From contig LSNW01000034.1 in NCBI GenBank assembly GCA_001566965.1, positions 1 through 51,572 on the forward strand: a stretch of DNA of 51,572 bases, in the 5' to 3' direction. Within the stretch, counting starts at the first letter, position 1, and the number at the start of each line of letters is the position of its first letter. The position numbers and the translations under genes were made by a program. This document shows positions 37,001 through 45,519 of this stretch, one piece after another. This DNA is from Methylothermaceae bacteria B42. Its GTDB lineage: Bacteria; Pseudomonadota; Gammaproteobacteria; Methylococcales; Methylothermaceae. The notes under the pieces were generated by a model. It was given only the letters and a program-made list of their open reading frames with translations, was not told the origin of the DNA and did not search any database.

Positions 37001-37399
37001 TCAATGCTTTCCTGGCGCCAGCGGTACGCCCCGGCGTTCCCAGGTGATATAAGCTTCCAGAGCGATCATCTCGTCACTATCCAGGGGCAATGGTTTGCCT
37101 TGCAGCGGGTTTTTCAGACACCAGTTGATCATCTCCCGCAAGGTAGCGACCTTGCCCAGTTGCTTTTGGAATTTGGGATAACTTTCTGGGTGGGTGTTGG
37201 CGCCATTGGGGTGGCATTGGTCACAGGAAACCTTGTTACTGCCCAAGGTGGCGTGGAATAATTTTTCGCCTTTTTCCATCACCTTCATATACTCAGCCCG
37301 CCAGCGTTTGAGATCTTCTTCCGTGAATTCATCGCCATACGCTGTGGGCGCTAGGATCAAGACAGTCAAAACCGGTAACCAGCATTTGAGAGATGTCAT
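37001..37399 (-). CDS. Periplasmic mono-haem cytochrome c
   Basis: A 132-residue c-type cytochrome. A signal peptide (MTSLKCWLPVLTVLILAPTAYG) is followed by a single haem site CDQCH near residue 60. The later part (REMINWCLKNPLQGKPL, then SDEMIALEAYITW) resembles the SoxX/TsdA-like cytochromes and offers Met residues as sixth ligand. It probably shuttles electrons in the periplasm. It is the third gene of a tight operon: the metallophosphoesterase ends 13 bases before it and the di-haem peroxidase precedes that, so it is a candidate electron donor of the peroxidase (inference). Confidence 0.85.
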   Translation of the reverse strand: MTSLKCWLPVLTVLILAPTAYGDEFTEEDLKRWRAEYMKVMEKGEKLFHATLGSNKVSCDQCHPNGANTHPESYPKFQKQLGKVATLREMINWCLKNPLQGKPLPLDSDEMIALEAYITWERRGVPLAPGKH

Positions 37400-37412
37400 T
37401 TTAGGGCCTCCT

Positions 37413-38495
37413 TCAATAGTGAAATTGGGGTGGAATGCGTTTATCCGGGTCTTGATATTTCAGGTCTACCGGGTGCTCTAGCTTAAAGTCGAATGCCACG
37501 GTACGGTTTTCGTTCATCCACAGTTGGTAATGGTTGGTGATGGCGCCGCTGTCCATGTCGAGAATATCCCAGCCGGTGCCGTCCCTTTCATGAAATGGAT
37601 CGGCGCGGTTCATGAACACTGTCAACTTGGGAACCTGATTGGGTTTTTGCACATAACTGACCGGATAGGGCCAGGGCCAGGCGGTGGCCATCATGGCGTA
37701 AAAAGTGATATTGCCAATTTGGTTATAGAGTACCTGGTGAACGTGGCCGTGGAGAACGGTAACCCGCTGGAAACGCTGCAGCAGTTTTTGCACTTTTTCC
37801 GCATCATCGGTCCAGAAATTCCAGGGTTTGAAGATCTTGTACAAGGGCGAGTGCGACAACACTACAATTGGCATGCTGGCATCATACTTGGCCAGGTCCT
37901 GTTTGAGCCATTGCAGTTGGGACTCGCCCACCATGAAAGGCGAGCCTTGGGGATTGTCGAGGCGGGCCATATTCAGCATCCGTTCCATCGGCGTTTTCCA
38001 GCGCTTGATCCAGTCCTCATAGGTAAGGATGCTGTTGAGTACCACGAAATGCACGCCTTTGTGGTCAAAGCTGTAATGTAGGGGACTGATTTTGTCTTCC
38101 CAAAATTCACCCATGTCGAGATAAAAATCATGCTCGCCGGTCACCCAATGGACAGGCGGGCGAAGGGCGGACATTAATTCCAGCCCGTGGTCCAGTTCTT
38201 CCCGTTTGCCCAGTTGAGCCAAGTCGCCGCCGTAGATGACAAAATCGGGCCTGGGAGACATCAGGTTGACTTCCATGATGGCTTTGCGCAGTCCCTGGTC
38301 GAAGTTGCGGGTGAACTGATTGCCTTTGATATGGGTAAGATGAGAGTCAGAAATATAGGCGAAGGTAAATGATTCGTGCTCGACTGATGGCTTCTTCCCC
38401 ATGCCCCAGCTAATTTCCACCAAACTGAAGGGGAGAGTGGCAGCCGCTCCTGCGGCAGCCATCTGTTTGAGGAACTGTCTGCGATTGACTGGCAT
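37413..38495 (-). CDS. TAT-exported metallophosphoesterase
   Basis: A 360-residue calcineurin-like phosphoesterase. A TAT signal (MPVNRRQFLKQMAAAGAAAT) directs export of the folded, metal-loaded protein. The metal motifs are ISDSHL (Asp50, His52), YGGDLAQ (Asp91), TGEHDFY (about 120-125), VVLSHSPLY and LHGHVHQV. The fourth motif reads GEHD where the family usually has GNH[D/E], so a metal-bridging asparagine appears to be replaced by Glu121. The substrate is unknown; related exported enzymes act on phosphate esters or nucleotides. It lies 5 bases downstream of a di-haem peroxidase and 13 bases upstream of a cytochrome c, an uncommon setting for a phosphoesterase. Confidence 0.88.
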   Translation of the reverse strand: MPVNRRQFLKQMAAAGAAATLPFSLVEISWGMGKKPSVEHESFTFAYISDSHLTHIKGNQFTRNFDQGLRKAIMEVNLMSPRPDFVIYGGDLAQLGKREELDHGLELMSALRPPVHWVTGEHDFYLDMGEFWEDKISPLHYSFDHKGVHFVVLNSILTYEDWIKRWKTPMERMLNMARLDNPQGSPFMVGESQLQWLKQDLAKYDASMPIVVLSHSPLYKIFKPWNFWTDDAEKVQKLLQRFQRVTVLHGHVHQVLYNQIGNITFYAMMATAWPWPYPVSYVQKPNQVPKLTVFMNRADPFHERDGTGWDILDMDSGAITNHYQLWMNENRTVAFDFKLEHPVDLKYQDPDKRIPPQFHY

Positions 38496-38500
38496 GGTGA

Positions 38501-39622
38501 TTACCTCGTGTTAGCTTGCAGTTTGGCGAAACGGCTGCTGGTAAGCGATTTCATGAACGTTACCAGATCGGATTTTTCCTGGGGTGTGAGATTCAGCGGT
38601 CGGATGCCGCCATCCAGCATGGGATTGTCGCGCCCTCCTTTGTCATAAAAATCCACGACTTCTTCGAGGGTCTTGAGGCTGCCATCGTGCATATAGGGCG
38701 CGGTGAGCGCAATATTGCGCAGCGTCGAAGTTTTGAATTGGCCGATATCCTGGGTATCTCCGGTCACGATGAAGCGCCCCAACTCTGATATTTCCACTTG
38801 GGTCAGCACCGTTTCATCTACCTCTTTGCCGGCCTGTTTCGCTTGGCGGAAAGTGGCAATGATTTCCGGCAGGCGGGCTTCGATTTTGTCAAAACCGACA
38901 CCCAAATTGTGAAATTGATTATCGGTAAATAGCGCGGTGGATGCTTCAATGACGTGACAGCTAACGCAGCGTCCTTTATCCCGGAAAACCGCCAAACCCC
39001 GGATCGCAGCAGCCGACAGCGCCTTTTTATCGCCTCCGAATTGATACCGGTCGAAAGGGCTGTCGCCAGCCACCACCGTGCGTTCGAAACTGGCAATGGC
39101 CTGGGCCATGTGGTCAATGGTAATGCGATCTAGCGCCAAGCCAAAAGCCTGGCGGAACTGATTGCGGTAGTTAGGATCGGTGCGGACGATTTGGACGATG
39201 GGGTCGTGGCTTTTCAATCCATGTTCAATGGGATTGATGAAAGGATCCTTGCTTTGAGCTTCAAGGCTGGGACGACGGCCGTCCCAGAATTGCAGCTTGT
39301 AATAGGCGGCATTGATGACCGTGGGCGCATTACGGGTTCCTTTTTGGCCGCCAATGCCTTCAGAAACCGGCAGCCCGTCTTGAAACGCCAGCTCTGGTTT
39401 ATGGCAATGGGCACAACTGATCGTGCCATCGGCGCTGAACCGCTTGTCTTCGAACAGTAACTTACCGAGACGGGCTTTTTCTATCGTCAGGGGATTGTCT
39501 GCCGGTACCGGGACGGGTGGCAAGCCGAGCAAGGTTTTTCCCTGGGGCAGGGTGATTTCCTCCGCGCACGCGACAGATAGACCGAATGCCAAGGTGGACA
39601 TTACCAGAGCTGGAGTTTTCAT
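38501..39622 (-). CDS. Di-haem cytochrome c peroxidase, MauG-like
   Basis: A 373-residue periplasmic di-haem protein. A signal peptide ends near SVACA. The first haem site CAHCH lies near residue 70 and the second, CVSCH, near 220. The conserved ARLGKLLFEDKRFS opening, WDGRRPSLEAQ, SFERTVVAGDSPFDRY and a TAPYMHDGSLKTLEEVVDFY segment place it in the bacterial cytochrome c peroxidase/MauG family. It may reduce peroxide or oxidise a protein or peptide target. The PYMHDG and C-terminal GGIRPLNLTPQEKSDLVTFM segments are closer to the MauG/MbnH-like side than to classical CcpA. First gene of a three-gene operon. Confidence 0.9.
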   Translation of the reverse strand: MKTPALVMSTLAFGLSVACAEEITLPQGKTLLGLPPVPVPADNPLTIEKARLGKLLFEDKRFSADGTISCAHCHKPELAFQDGLPVSEGIGGQKGTRNAPTVINAAYYKLQFWDGRRPSLEAQSKDPFINPIEHGLKSHDPIVQIVRTDPNYRNQFRQAFGLALDRITIDHMAQAIASFERTVVAGDSPFDRYQFGGDKKALSAAAIRGLAVFRDKGRCVSCHVIEASTALFTDNQFHNLGVGFDKIEARLPEIIATFRQAKQAGKEVDETVLTQVEISELGRFIVTGDTQDIGQFKTSTLRNIALTAPYMHDGSLKTLEEVVDFYDKGGRDNPMLDGGIRPLNLTPQEKSDLVTFMKSLTSSRFAKLQANTR

Positions 39623-39788
39623 GCTGTTTCCTATCGGTGATAAATATAAAGCGTGACTTCAAATCCCAAACGCAGGTCGTTAAAACTAGGTTTTTCCCAA
39701 ATCATGGTTTTTTCTCCAAATTCCCGTTTCTGACAGAAAGGAGAATAATCCCAAAGTGTTACTGGAAAATTTCAAATTGGGCTGGAAA

Positions 39789-39805
39789 TGTTACCAACGG
39801 TAACA
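39789..39805. promoter_or_regulatory. Perfect 17-base palindrome, candidate operator
   Basis: TGTTACC-AAC-GGTAACA, 7-base arms with a 3-base centre, 167 bases before the start of the minus-strand peroxidase gene and one base from the MITE-like element. The half-site resembles LacI/GntR-type operators such as the E. coli gluconate site, but no such regulator is in the window. It is proposed only as a protein-binding site. Confidence 0.35.
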
Positions 39806-39806
39806 A

Positions 39807-40069
39807 TTAACCCGAATATTTCACCAGCCGACTTCGGGCCTTCAAGTAATTAATTGAGATGGTAAAAGGAAATTTTTCAATTTAATCTTATTCACGAAGT
39901 ACAATTTGCACCTGGCCCGAATTCTATCCCGGCCCTGGCTTGTCCAGGCACGCCTGGACTTGGGTTTCCCTCAAGCCATAGCTACGGCTATGCCTTTCAG
40001 TCCAACCCGGCGTCCAGCCGCACCTGTCCTGCGCCATCATCCGGGATGCTGGTGAAATATTCGGGTTAA
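39807..40069. mobile_element. MITE-like element, 263 bases with 22-base perfect terminal inverted repeats
   Basis: The left end begins TTAACCCGAATATTTCACCA and the right end is its exact inverted copy; identity runs over 22 bases (39807-39828 and 40048-40069). The interior has further short hairpins (TCCAGGC-AC-GCCTGGA; CATAGC-TACG-GCTATG) and no open frame, so it is non-autonomous. Both ends begin with TTAA. No flanking direct repeat is evident: CAA on the left and GGC on the right. It separates the peroxidase operon from the sensor-kinase operon. Confidence 0.75.
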
Positions 40070-40122
40070 GGCATTGCTGAATAATTCAGCGTTGCTTATA
40101 GAACGATGTTGGGCGCGGCTGA

Positions 40123-41715
40123 TTACTGGATTTTGTTTTTTTGCCGGGAATTGCCGGAAATAGTGGATGGGCAAGTCGGGAACAGGATTTTGATGGTGCA
40201 GCCACGGCCGGGCTGGCTTGTCACTTCAATCTGTCCATTATGATTGCGAACGATCCGGTCTACCATGGCCAAGCCCAGACCGGTACCGCCTTCCTTAACC
40301 CGGCTGCTGAAAAAAGGTTCAAAAATCAGCGGCAGGTGCTCCGGCGGGATGCCGCAGCCGCTGTCGGTGATCTGGATCTCAATTCTATCCGGAGCGGCAA
40401 ATTGCAGCGTGATAGTTAGACACCCTTCATTGCCCATGGCGTGAATGGCGTTTTGGCAAAGATTCATCAACATTTGTTGCAGCTGGGCAGGATCACCGGC
40501 CATCGTGGTTGCCGGTGGCAAGTGATTTTCAAAACGCACCTGAATACCCGGGGGCGCCAAAGGCTGTAAAAGCTTCAATGTTTCTTCGGTTACAGTTGTT
40601 ATATTGACAGGTTGCAGACGGCTTTTTTGTGGGCGGGCAAAGTTCAACAGCCTTTCCACCAGGGTTTGCCCCTGAACAATAATGGTTTGAATTTGCCGTA
40701 ATGGCTTGTGGGCTGGATGATCTGGAGAAACATCTTCTTCGGCCATTTCCCCGTAGCCGCGCAGGGCGCCTAGCAGGTTGTTGAAATCGTGGGCAATGCC
40801 GCTGGCAAAGGTTCCCAGTGCTTCCATTTTCTGGGCTTGCAGAACCTGGCGCTCGAGCTTGGTTTTTTCCTGTTCTGCCTCAAGCCGGCGCTGCATTTCG
40901 GCTTTCAAATCCCGGTGGGTTTGTCTCAGTTGTTGCAGGGAACGGTATAAACGTGCTTGCAGAACCAACAAGCCGATAAGGAAACCGGCGGCGGCTAAAA
41001 ATAATACAAGACGAAACCCAGTGGCGCGGTTTTCCAATTTGGCTAGTTGGGATTGATGGCGTTTCTCCAATTGGAGGGCGACTGTATAAACGGGCAGATC
41101 CAGTAACTGTTGCAAGTCTTTTTCCAGCCCTGGCAAGACTCGGATAATTAATCGGCTGTGGGCGCCCAAATGCATTACCGTGGGCTGGCGGCTGAGACTT
41201 TCCAGTTTTTGGAGTTGTTTTTGCAAGGCTTGCCGGTGGCGGTCATGGGGATGGCGGATAAAACGCAACATGGCAGCGCCCACGGCATCGGCGGCGGTGG
41301 CGGTTTTCTCTGTTTGATTAGCTAACGTCTCCTGGAGTTTCAAAAAATACGAGAGCGAGTTGCGTAACAGCGCGATACTGGATTTGTAATCTTCGAGGTG
41401 CTGACTTTTTTGGTCGAGCAAGTTGCTGAGCCTGGAAATCAATGGTTTGAGCGGGGAATGACCGGCATGATTTTGTAGTTCCGCCAAAGCCTGGCGGCAA
41501 GTGGTCATGGCTTGATTGAGAGAGTCATAATGGAGCAAGCTGCCGGTGCGCACTAACAGCACATTGCGGTTCAATTCCGTATCGCGCAATTGCAGGCTGC
41601 GGATGGCGGCTGCCGCCCGGGCCGCGGAAGTGACTTCCAGTGCCGCTGACTGATAAAGCAGGGTCAAGGGAATGGCCACCAGAACGAATATCAGCGTTAA
41701 TTTGGAGGTGCTCAT
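40123..41715 (-). CDS. Membrane sensor histidine kinase with periplasmic helical sensor
   Basis: A 530-residue kinase. Transmembrane helices near 6-25 and 233-255 enclose a roughly 205-residue periplasmic, mostly helical sensor that looks like the DAHL domain of VirA-like kinases. A short coiled-coil linker leads to the HisKA domain with His309 ([15 protein letters not shown]) and the ATPase with N box (LCQNAIHAM), DSGCGIP and [10 protein letters not shown]. There is no attached receiver and no neighbouring response regulator, so it is an orphan here; the nearest regulator is at 36274-36999. Its ATG overlaps the stop of the upstream di-haem peroxidase by 4 bases, so the enzyme and the sensor are made together. 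Confidence 0.9.
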   Translation of the reverse strand: MSTSKLTLIFVLVAIPLTLLYQSAALEVTSAARAAAAIRSLQLRDTELNRNVLLVRTGSLLHYDSLNQAMTTCRQALAELQNHAGHSPLKPLISRLSNLLDQKSQHLEDYKSSIALLRNSLSYFLKLQETLANQTEKTATAADAVGAAMLRFIRHPHDRHRQALQKQLQKLESLSRQPTVMHLGAHSRLIIRVLPGLEKDLQQLLDLPVYTVALQLEKRHQSQLAKLENRATGFRLVLFLAAAGFLIGLLVLQARLYRSLQQLRQTHRDLKAEMQRRLEAEQEKTKLERQVLQAQKMEALGTFASGIAHDFNNLLGALRGYGEMAEEDVSPDHPAHKPLRQIQTIIVQGQTLVERLLNFARPQKSRLQPVNITTVTEETLKLLQPLAPPGIQVRFENHLPPATTMAGDPAQLQQMLMNLCQNAIHAMGNEGCLTITLQFAAPDRIEIQITDSGCGIPPEHLPLIFEPFFSSRVKEGGTGLGLAMVDRIVRNHNGQIEVTSQPGRGCTIKILFPTCPSTISGNSRQKNKIQ

Positions 41716-42647
41716 TTTCCCTTCACTGGCTGGCCGAGGTAAGTGCCGGTTAGGGTATGGAGGAAAGCGACAATCGCGTTAATATCCTCTTGGGGCAACT
41801 GAACCCCTAGTTGATACTCGCCCATGATAGCGACGGCTTTCTTCAGGGTAGTGACTTTGCCGTTGTGGAAATAGGGCGCGGTCACGGCGACGTTCCGTAG
41901 GCTGGGGACGCGGAAGACATAACGGTCACGCTCGCGGCCCGTTACCGCGAAGCGGCCGGGATCGTCGCCTTTGAAATCACGGAATACCCCCAGTTTTTGG
42001 AACAAGTTGCCGCCAATGTTGATGCCTTGATGACATGCGGCGCAGCCATAGGATTTGAATTTTTCGTACCCCGCGATTTGCTGCGCGGTCATGGCGTTAG
42101 AGTCTCCGCGCAGGTAACGGTCGAAAGGGGCGTCGGGCGTGATCAATGACAATTCGAAGGCAATCAGCGCATCCAACACGTTTTGCCGTTGTATGCCGTC
42201 GGAATAGAGCTCAGAGAATTGGCCGGCATAGTCCCTATCCGCCTCAAGCCTTGCTAGCAACTGAGGCCATTTTGCCTTCATGTCATGTTGTAGCGCCCGT
42301 TGTGCTTGCGCCTGCAACGTGGGAACGTCGCCATGCCAGTGATAGCGGAAATTGAAACGGACATTGAAAACCGTTGGCGTATTGTGTGGGTACGGGGTTG
42401 AAGCAAGGATGGGTAAAGGGCGATTATCGTCACCGCCTTTAGCCAATGCGTGGCAGCTGGCGCAGCTTAGGCTCCCATCTCCACTCAGACGGGGATCGTG
42501 AAATAGTTTTCTGCCCAAGGCAACTTTTGCCGGAGGTTGGAAGTGTTTCCGGGGCAGCGGGAGGATGGGTTCGGCCGCCTCAGGACTGCCAATGATGAAC
42601 CAGAGGCAAGAATAAAGCGCGATTTTCCATTTCGGCATCGGTGGCAT
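41712..42647 (-). CDS. Di-haem cytochrome c peroxidase, CcpA-like
   Basis: A 311-residue exported di-haem peroxidase. An N-terminal signal (about MPKWKIALYSCLWFIIGSPEAA) precedes haem site CASCH near residue 62 and CAACH near 200. LGRKLFHDPRLSGDGSLSC, TPTVFNVRFNFRYHWHGDV and TAPYFHNGKVTTLKKAVAIM follow the bacterial cytochrome c peroxidase pattern, closer to CcpA than the paralogue at 38501. It reduces hydrogen peroxide using electrons from small c-type cytochromes or copper proteins. It is co-translated with the sensor kinase (ATGA overlap), suggesting that the kinase responds to a related redox or peroxide signal (inference). It is divergent from the TonB-receptor group. Confidence 0.88.
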   Translation of the reverse strand: MPPMPKWKIALYSCLWFIIGSPEAAEPILPLPRKHFQPPAKVALGRKLFHDPRLSGDGSLSCASCHALAKGGDDNRPLPILASTPYPHNTPTVFNVRFNFRYHWHGDVPTLQAQAQRALQHDMKAKWPQLLARLEADRDYAGQFSELYSDGIQRQNVLDALIAFELSLITPDAPFDRYLRGDSNAMTAQQIAGYEKFKSYGCAACHQGINIGGNLFQKLGVFRDFKGDDPGRFAVTGRERDRYVFRVPSLRNVAVTAPYFHNGKVTTLKKAVAIMGEYQLGVQLPQEDINAIVAFLHTLTGTYLGQPVKGK

Positions 42648-42883
42648 GGGTAGTTTCTAACGAAAGCTAAAGTAGGCTGCCAGTAGTTTTCGGCTGCTTT
42701 TGAGGCATATAACCCAATTATGCGCGATTTGGCGTGAAGGATCATGGATGATATTGGGGTCATTTTTATAAGAATATGATTTTAAAGGCAAATATATTCT
42801 GGCATCAGGATTGCAATAAGGTGTTTGTCCCTTTTTGAACAGGGCAAATTTTTTGTTTAATCCATAATGTTTAGGAGTCATCG

Positions 42884-43243
42884 ATGAAATACCCTATTTC
42901 CATGATTTGGTTGCTGGCGGTATTAGTGGCCGGGGTGTCCATGCCGACGCAGGCCGGGGGGCGCTACCAGGATCCACCGCAATTCATAAATGAAGTCGTG
43001 GCGAAAGCCCAAGAAGCATTGAATGCCATCAATAAAGAGGATTACGAGACGGCGATGTCTGCTTTGTCCGAGGCGAGAAGTTTGGCCAAGGAATCCAATA
43101 AGATGAAAACCACCGCGCCCATGCAAGTTGCCAGTGGAGATCTGCGCATGGCAAAATCCGCGCTGCGTAAGAATGAACCTGACAAGGCAAAGCTGGAGGA
43201 AGTGATCCCTTATCTGACCAAGGTGATTGAGTCATATCAATAA
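42884..43243 (+). CDS. Small periplasmic helical protein, unknown function
   Basis: A 119-residue protein with a signal peptide ending TQA. The mature 95 residues are alpha-helical: pairs of Ala/Lys/Glu-rich helices (FINEVVAKAQEALNAINKED, YETAMSALSEARSLAKESNK, then MQVASGDLRMAKSALR) suggest a small helical bundle. There is no cysteine and only Met as a potential soft-metal ligand. The layout faintly recalls small periplasmic metal-binding bundles, but I do not recognise the family. TAGGAG lies at a good distance from the ATG. It precedes the TonB receptor by 63 bases on the same strand and may share its promoter. Confidence 0.65.
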   Translation: MKYPISMIWLLAVLVAGVSMPTQAGGRYQDPPQFINEVVAKAQEALNAINKEDYETAMSALSEARSLAKESNKMKTTAPMQVASGDLRMAKSALRKNEPDKAKLEEVIPYLTKVIESYQ

Positions 43244-43306
43244 TTCTTTAAATCCTTGTATTAATAGACAATTGCGCCATTTAACCACCTCGCTCATTCG
43301 TTTCAG

Positions 43307-45367
43307 ATGATTTGGAAAGGGACTAAATGCGGCCAGGGACTGGCCATTGGGGTTTTTTGTTCATTGGCGCAAAGTGTATTGGCCACCCCGCCGGTGGTGC
43401 TGGAGGAAATGGAAGTCGTTGGCCGGGCGACGGATTTGACAGGCATTTCCCGTTCCGCCTCGCAGGGTTTTGTTGGGCAGCCTGAATTTGAATTCCGCCC
43501 CTGGTTGCGGGTAGGGGAACTGCTGGAAGTGGTGCCGGGGATGATTGCCACCCAGCACAGCGGCGCGGGCAAGGCCAATCAATATTTTCTGCGGGGTTTT
43601 AATCTCGACCACGGCACGGATTTCGCCGCCTTTTTGGACGGGGTACCTTTGAATGTGCCAAGCCATGGTCACGGCCAGGGCTATTTGGATCTCAACCCCT
43701 TGATTCCGGAACTGATCGATTACATCGAATATGGCAAAGGCCCCTATTATTCGGACGTAGGAGATTTTTCCTCCGCCGGTTACGCCCGCTTTCACACGGT
43801 TTCCCGCCTGGAAAAAGGCTTTGTCAGCCAGACTTTCGGCCAGGATAATTTTTACCGCACGGTGGCCGCCGATTCGGTTGATGTTGGCCTTCACACTTTT
43901 TTGGCGGGGGGAGAAGCCAGTTTCTATGATGGTCCGTGGCAAGAGTCCATGGACATGCGGCGCTTCAAAGGCTTGCTGAAATGGAGCTTTGAAGGCAATG
44001 GCCAAGGGTTTGCCGTTACCGCCAACGGTTATTACAACGACTGGACCGCCACCGATCAAATCCCCCAGCGTGCCGTCAAGGCGGGTTTGCTTTCCCGCCT
44101 GGGTACCATTGACCCCAGCGACGGCGGCCAGATTCACCGCTTTGCCTTGACGTTCAATGGCTGGAAGGATTCCCGATGGGGCAATACCCAATTGACCCTG
44201 TATGGCTATTATTCGGATTTGCGGCTATATTCCAATTTTACTTTCTTTCTCGACGACCCAATCCACGGCGATCAAATTTTCCAAAAAGACCGCCGTCTGG
44301 TAGCGGGCGGGACGTTCAACCATCACTGGCATTGGCAGTGGCGGGGGGTTGACAGCGGATTCAATCTGGGCGCCCAGGTGCGCCATGACTTTATCCCCAA
44401 GGTAGCGCTTTACCATACCCAGCGGCGGCGGATTATCAATCCGGTGAGAATTGACCGGGTGGATGAAACCAACGTGGGGCTGTATTTGGAGAATACCACT
44501 CAATGGCACGAGAAAGTGCGGACCACGGCAGGCGTGCGAGGGGACCTGCTGTTCTTTCGGGTTGAGGGCCGTTTCGCCGGCATCAATTCCGGCGACGCCT
44601 CCGATGCCATCGTCAGCCCCAAGTTTGGAATTGTGCTGGGGCCCTGGTATGACACAGAGCTGTATTTTAATTATGGCATGGGTTTCCACAGCAACGATGT
44701 GCGGGGCGCTAAGACCCGCATCGATCCTATCACCGGCGAGTCTGTCAAGCCTGTGGATCCCCTGGTGCGTTCCCGAGGTTTCGAGGTGGGACTGCGCACA
44801 ACCTGGCTGCCGGGGTTGACTTCCACGCTGGCGCTGTGGCAACTGCGTCTGGATTCGGAGCTGGTATTCGTGGGAGATGCCGGCACCACTGAGCCCAGCG
44901 GTAATAGCAAGCGCTACGGAGTCGAATGGAGCAATTATTATCAGCCCCTGGACTGGCTGACCCTGGATTTCGATTTAGCCTTGACCAAGGCCCGGTTTGA
45001 AAACAGCGGCGGAGAGCATGTTCCTAATTCAGTGGGACGCGTGATTACCGGTGGCGTGACGGTGGATCTGCCCAACGGGCTTTTCGGTTCCGCGCGGGTC
45101 TGCCACTTCGGCGCCGTCCCCTTGAATGAAAAAGGTACCGTGGAGGCGGGCAGCACCACCTTGCTCAATTTGGGATTGGGTTGGCGCTGGCGCGACCGGT
45201 TGCGGGTGGAGCTGAATATCCTCAATGTCACCGATAGCAAGGATAACGATATCGCCTATTTCTATGCTTCCCGCTTGCCCGGCGAACCTGCCCAGGGCGT
45301 GGAAGACGTCCATTTTCATCCCGTTCTGCCCCGCCAGTTCCGGGGCACCCTCCGGGTGTTTTTCTGA
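43307..45367 (+). CDS. TonB-dependent outer-membrane receptor
   Basis: A 686-residue receptor. A signal peptide ends near SVLA; a TonB-box-like segment (VVLEEMEVVGRA) follows. The plug domain has LRVGELLEVVPGMIATQHSG, YFLRGFNLDHGTDFAAFLDG and VPSHGHGQGYLDLN (about 60-130), and a 22-strand barrel ends in ...FRGTLRVFF with terminal Phe. It would import a ligand in a TonB-energised way. The plug contains a His-rich stretch (PSHGHGQG), and a FNHHWHW segment lies in the barrel near 330, either of which could bind metal (inference). No tonB, exbB or exbD is nearby. Genes for CopC, a PepSY protein and DUF3147 follow. No strong ribosome site is visible at the ATG. Confidence 0.9.
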   Translation: MIWKGTKCGQGLAIGVFCSLAQSVLATPPVVLEEMEVVGRATDLTGISRSASQGFVGQPEFEFRPWLRVGELLEVVPGMIATQHSGAGKANQYFLRGFNLDHGTDFAAFLDGVPLNVPSHGHGQGYLDLNPLIPELIDYIEYGKGPYYSDVGDFSSAGYARFHTVSRLEKGFVSQTFGQDNFYRTVAADSVDVGLHTFLAGGEASFYDGPWQESMDMRRFKGLLKWSFEGNGQGFAVTANGYYNDWTATDQIPQRAVKAGLLSRLGTIDPSDGGQIHRFALTFNGWKDSRWGNTQLTLYGYYSDLRLYSNFTFFLDDPIHGDQIFQKDRRLVAGGTFNHHWHWQWRGVDSGFNLGAQVRHDFIPKVALYHTQRRRIINPVRIDRVDETNVGLYLENTTQWHEKVRTTAGVRGDLLFFRVEGRFAGINSGDASDAIVSPKFGIVLGPWYDTELYFNYGMGFHSNDVRGAKTRIDPITGESVKPVDPLVRSRGFEVGLRTTWLPGLTSTLALWQLRLDSELVFVGDAGTTEPSGNSKRYGVEWSNYYQPLDWLTLDFDLALTKARFENSGGEHVPNSVGRVITGGVTVDLPNGLFGSARVCHFGAVPLNEKGTVEAGSTTLLNLGLGWRWRDRLRVELNILNVTDSKDNDIAYFYASRLPGEPAQGVEDVHFHPVLPRQFRGTLRVFF

Positions 45368-45370
45368 AAT

Positions 45371-45415
45371 TGCGGGAATTGTGTCGTATGCCCGGTTAAT
45401 ACGGCAAATCCCGCA
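45371..45415 (+). promoter_or_regulatory. Hairpin between TonB receptor and copC
   Basis: TGCGGGA (45371-45377) pairs with TCCCGCA (45409-45415), and CGTAT (45385-45389) with ATACG (45399-45403), giving a 45-base imperfect stem 3 bases after the receptor stop. There is no T-run after it. It may stabilise or attenuate the transcript between the receptor and the copC genes. A smaller hairpin TGCCA/TGGCA with a nearby T-run lies at 45456-45476. Confidence 0.35.
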
Positions 45416-45519
45416 CTTTCAAAGACTTGCCCGCCTGTAGGCCGCATGATTGCGATGCCAAATCTGGCACGTTTTTGGCACCTAAATCCATTAAGAAAAC
45501 CAGAATCAGGAGCCTGTTC

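Noticed and set aside
43361-44191. Minus-strand frame (276 codons) inside the TonB receptor gene
   Set aside because: Antisense shadow; the receptor frame shows all plug motifs.
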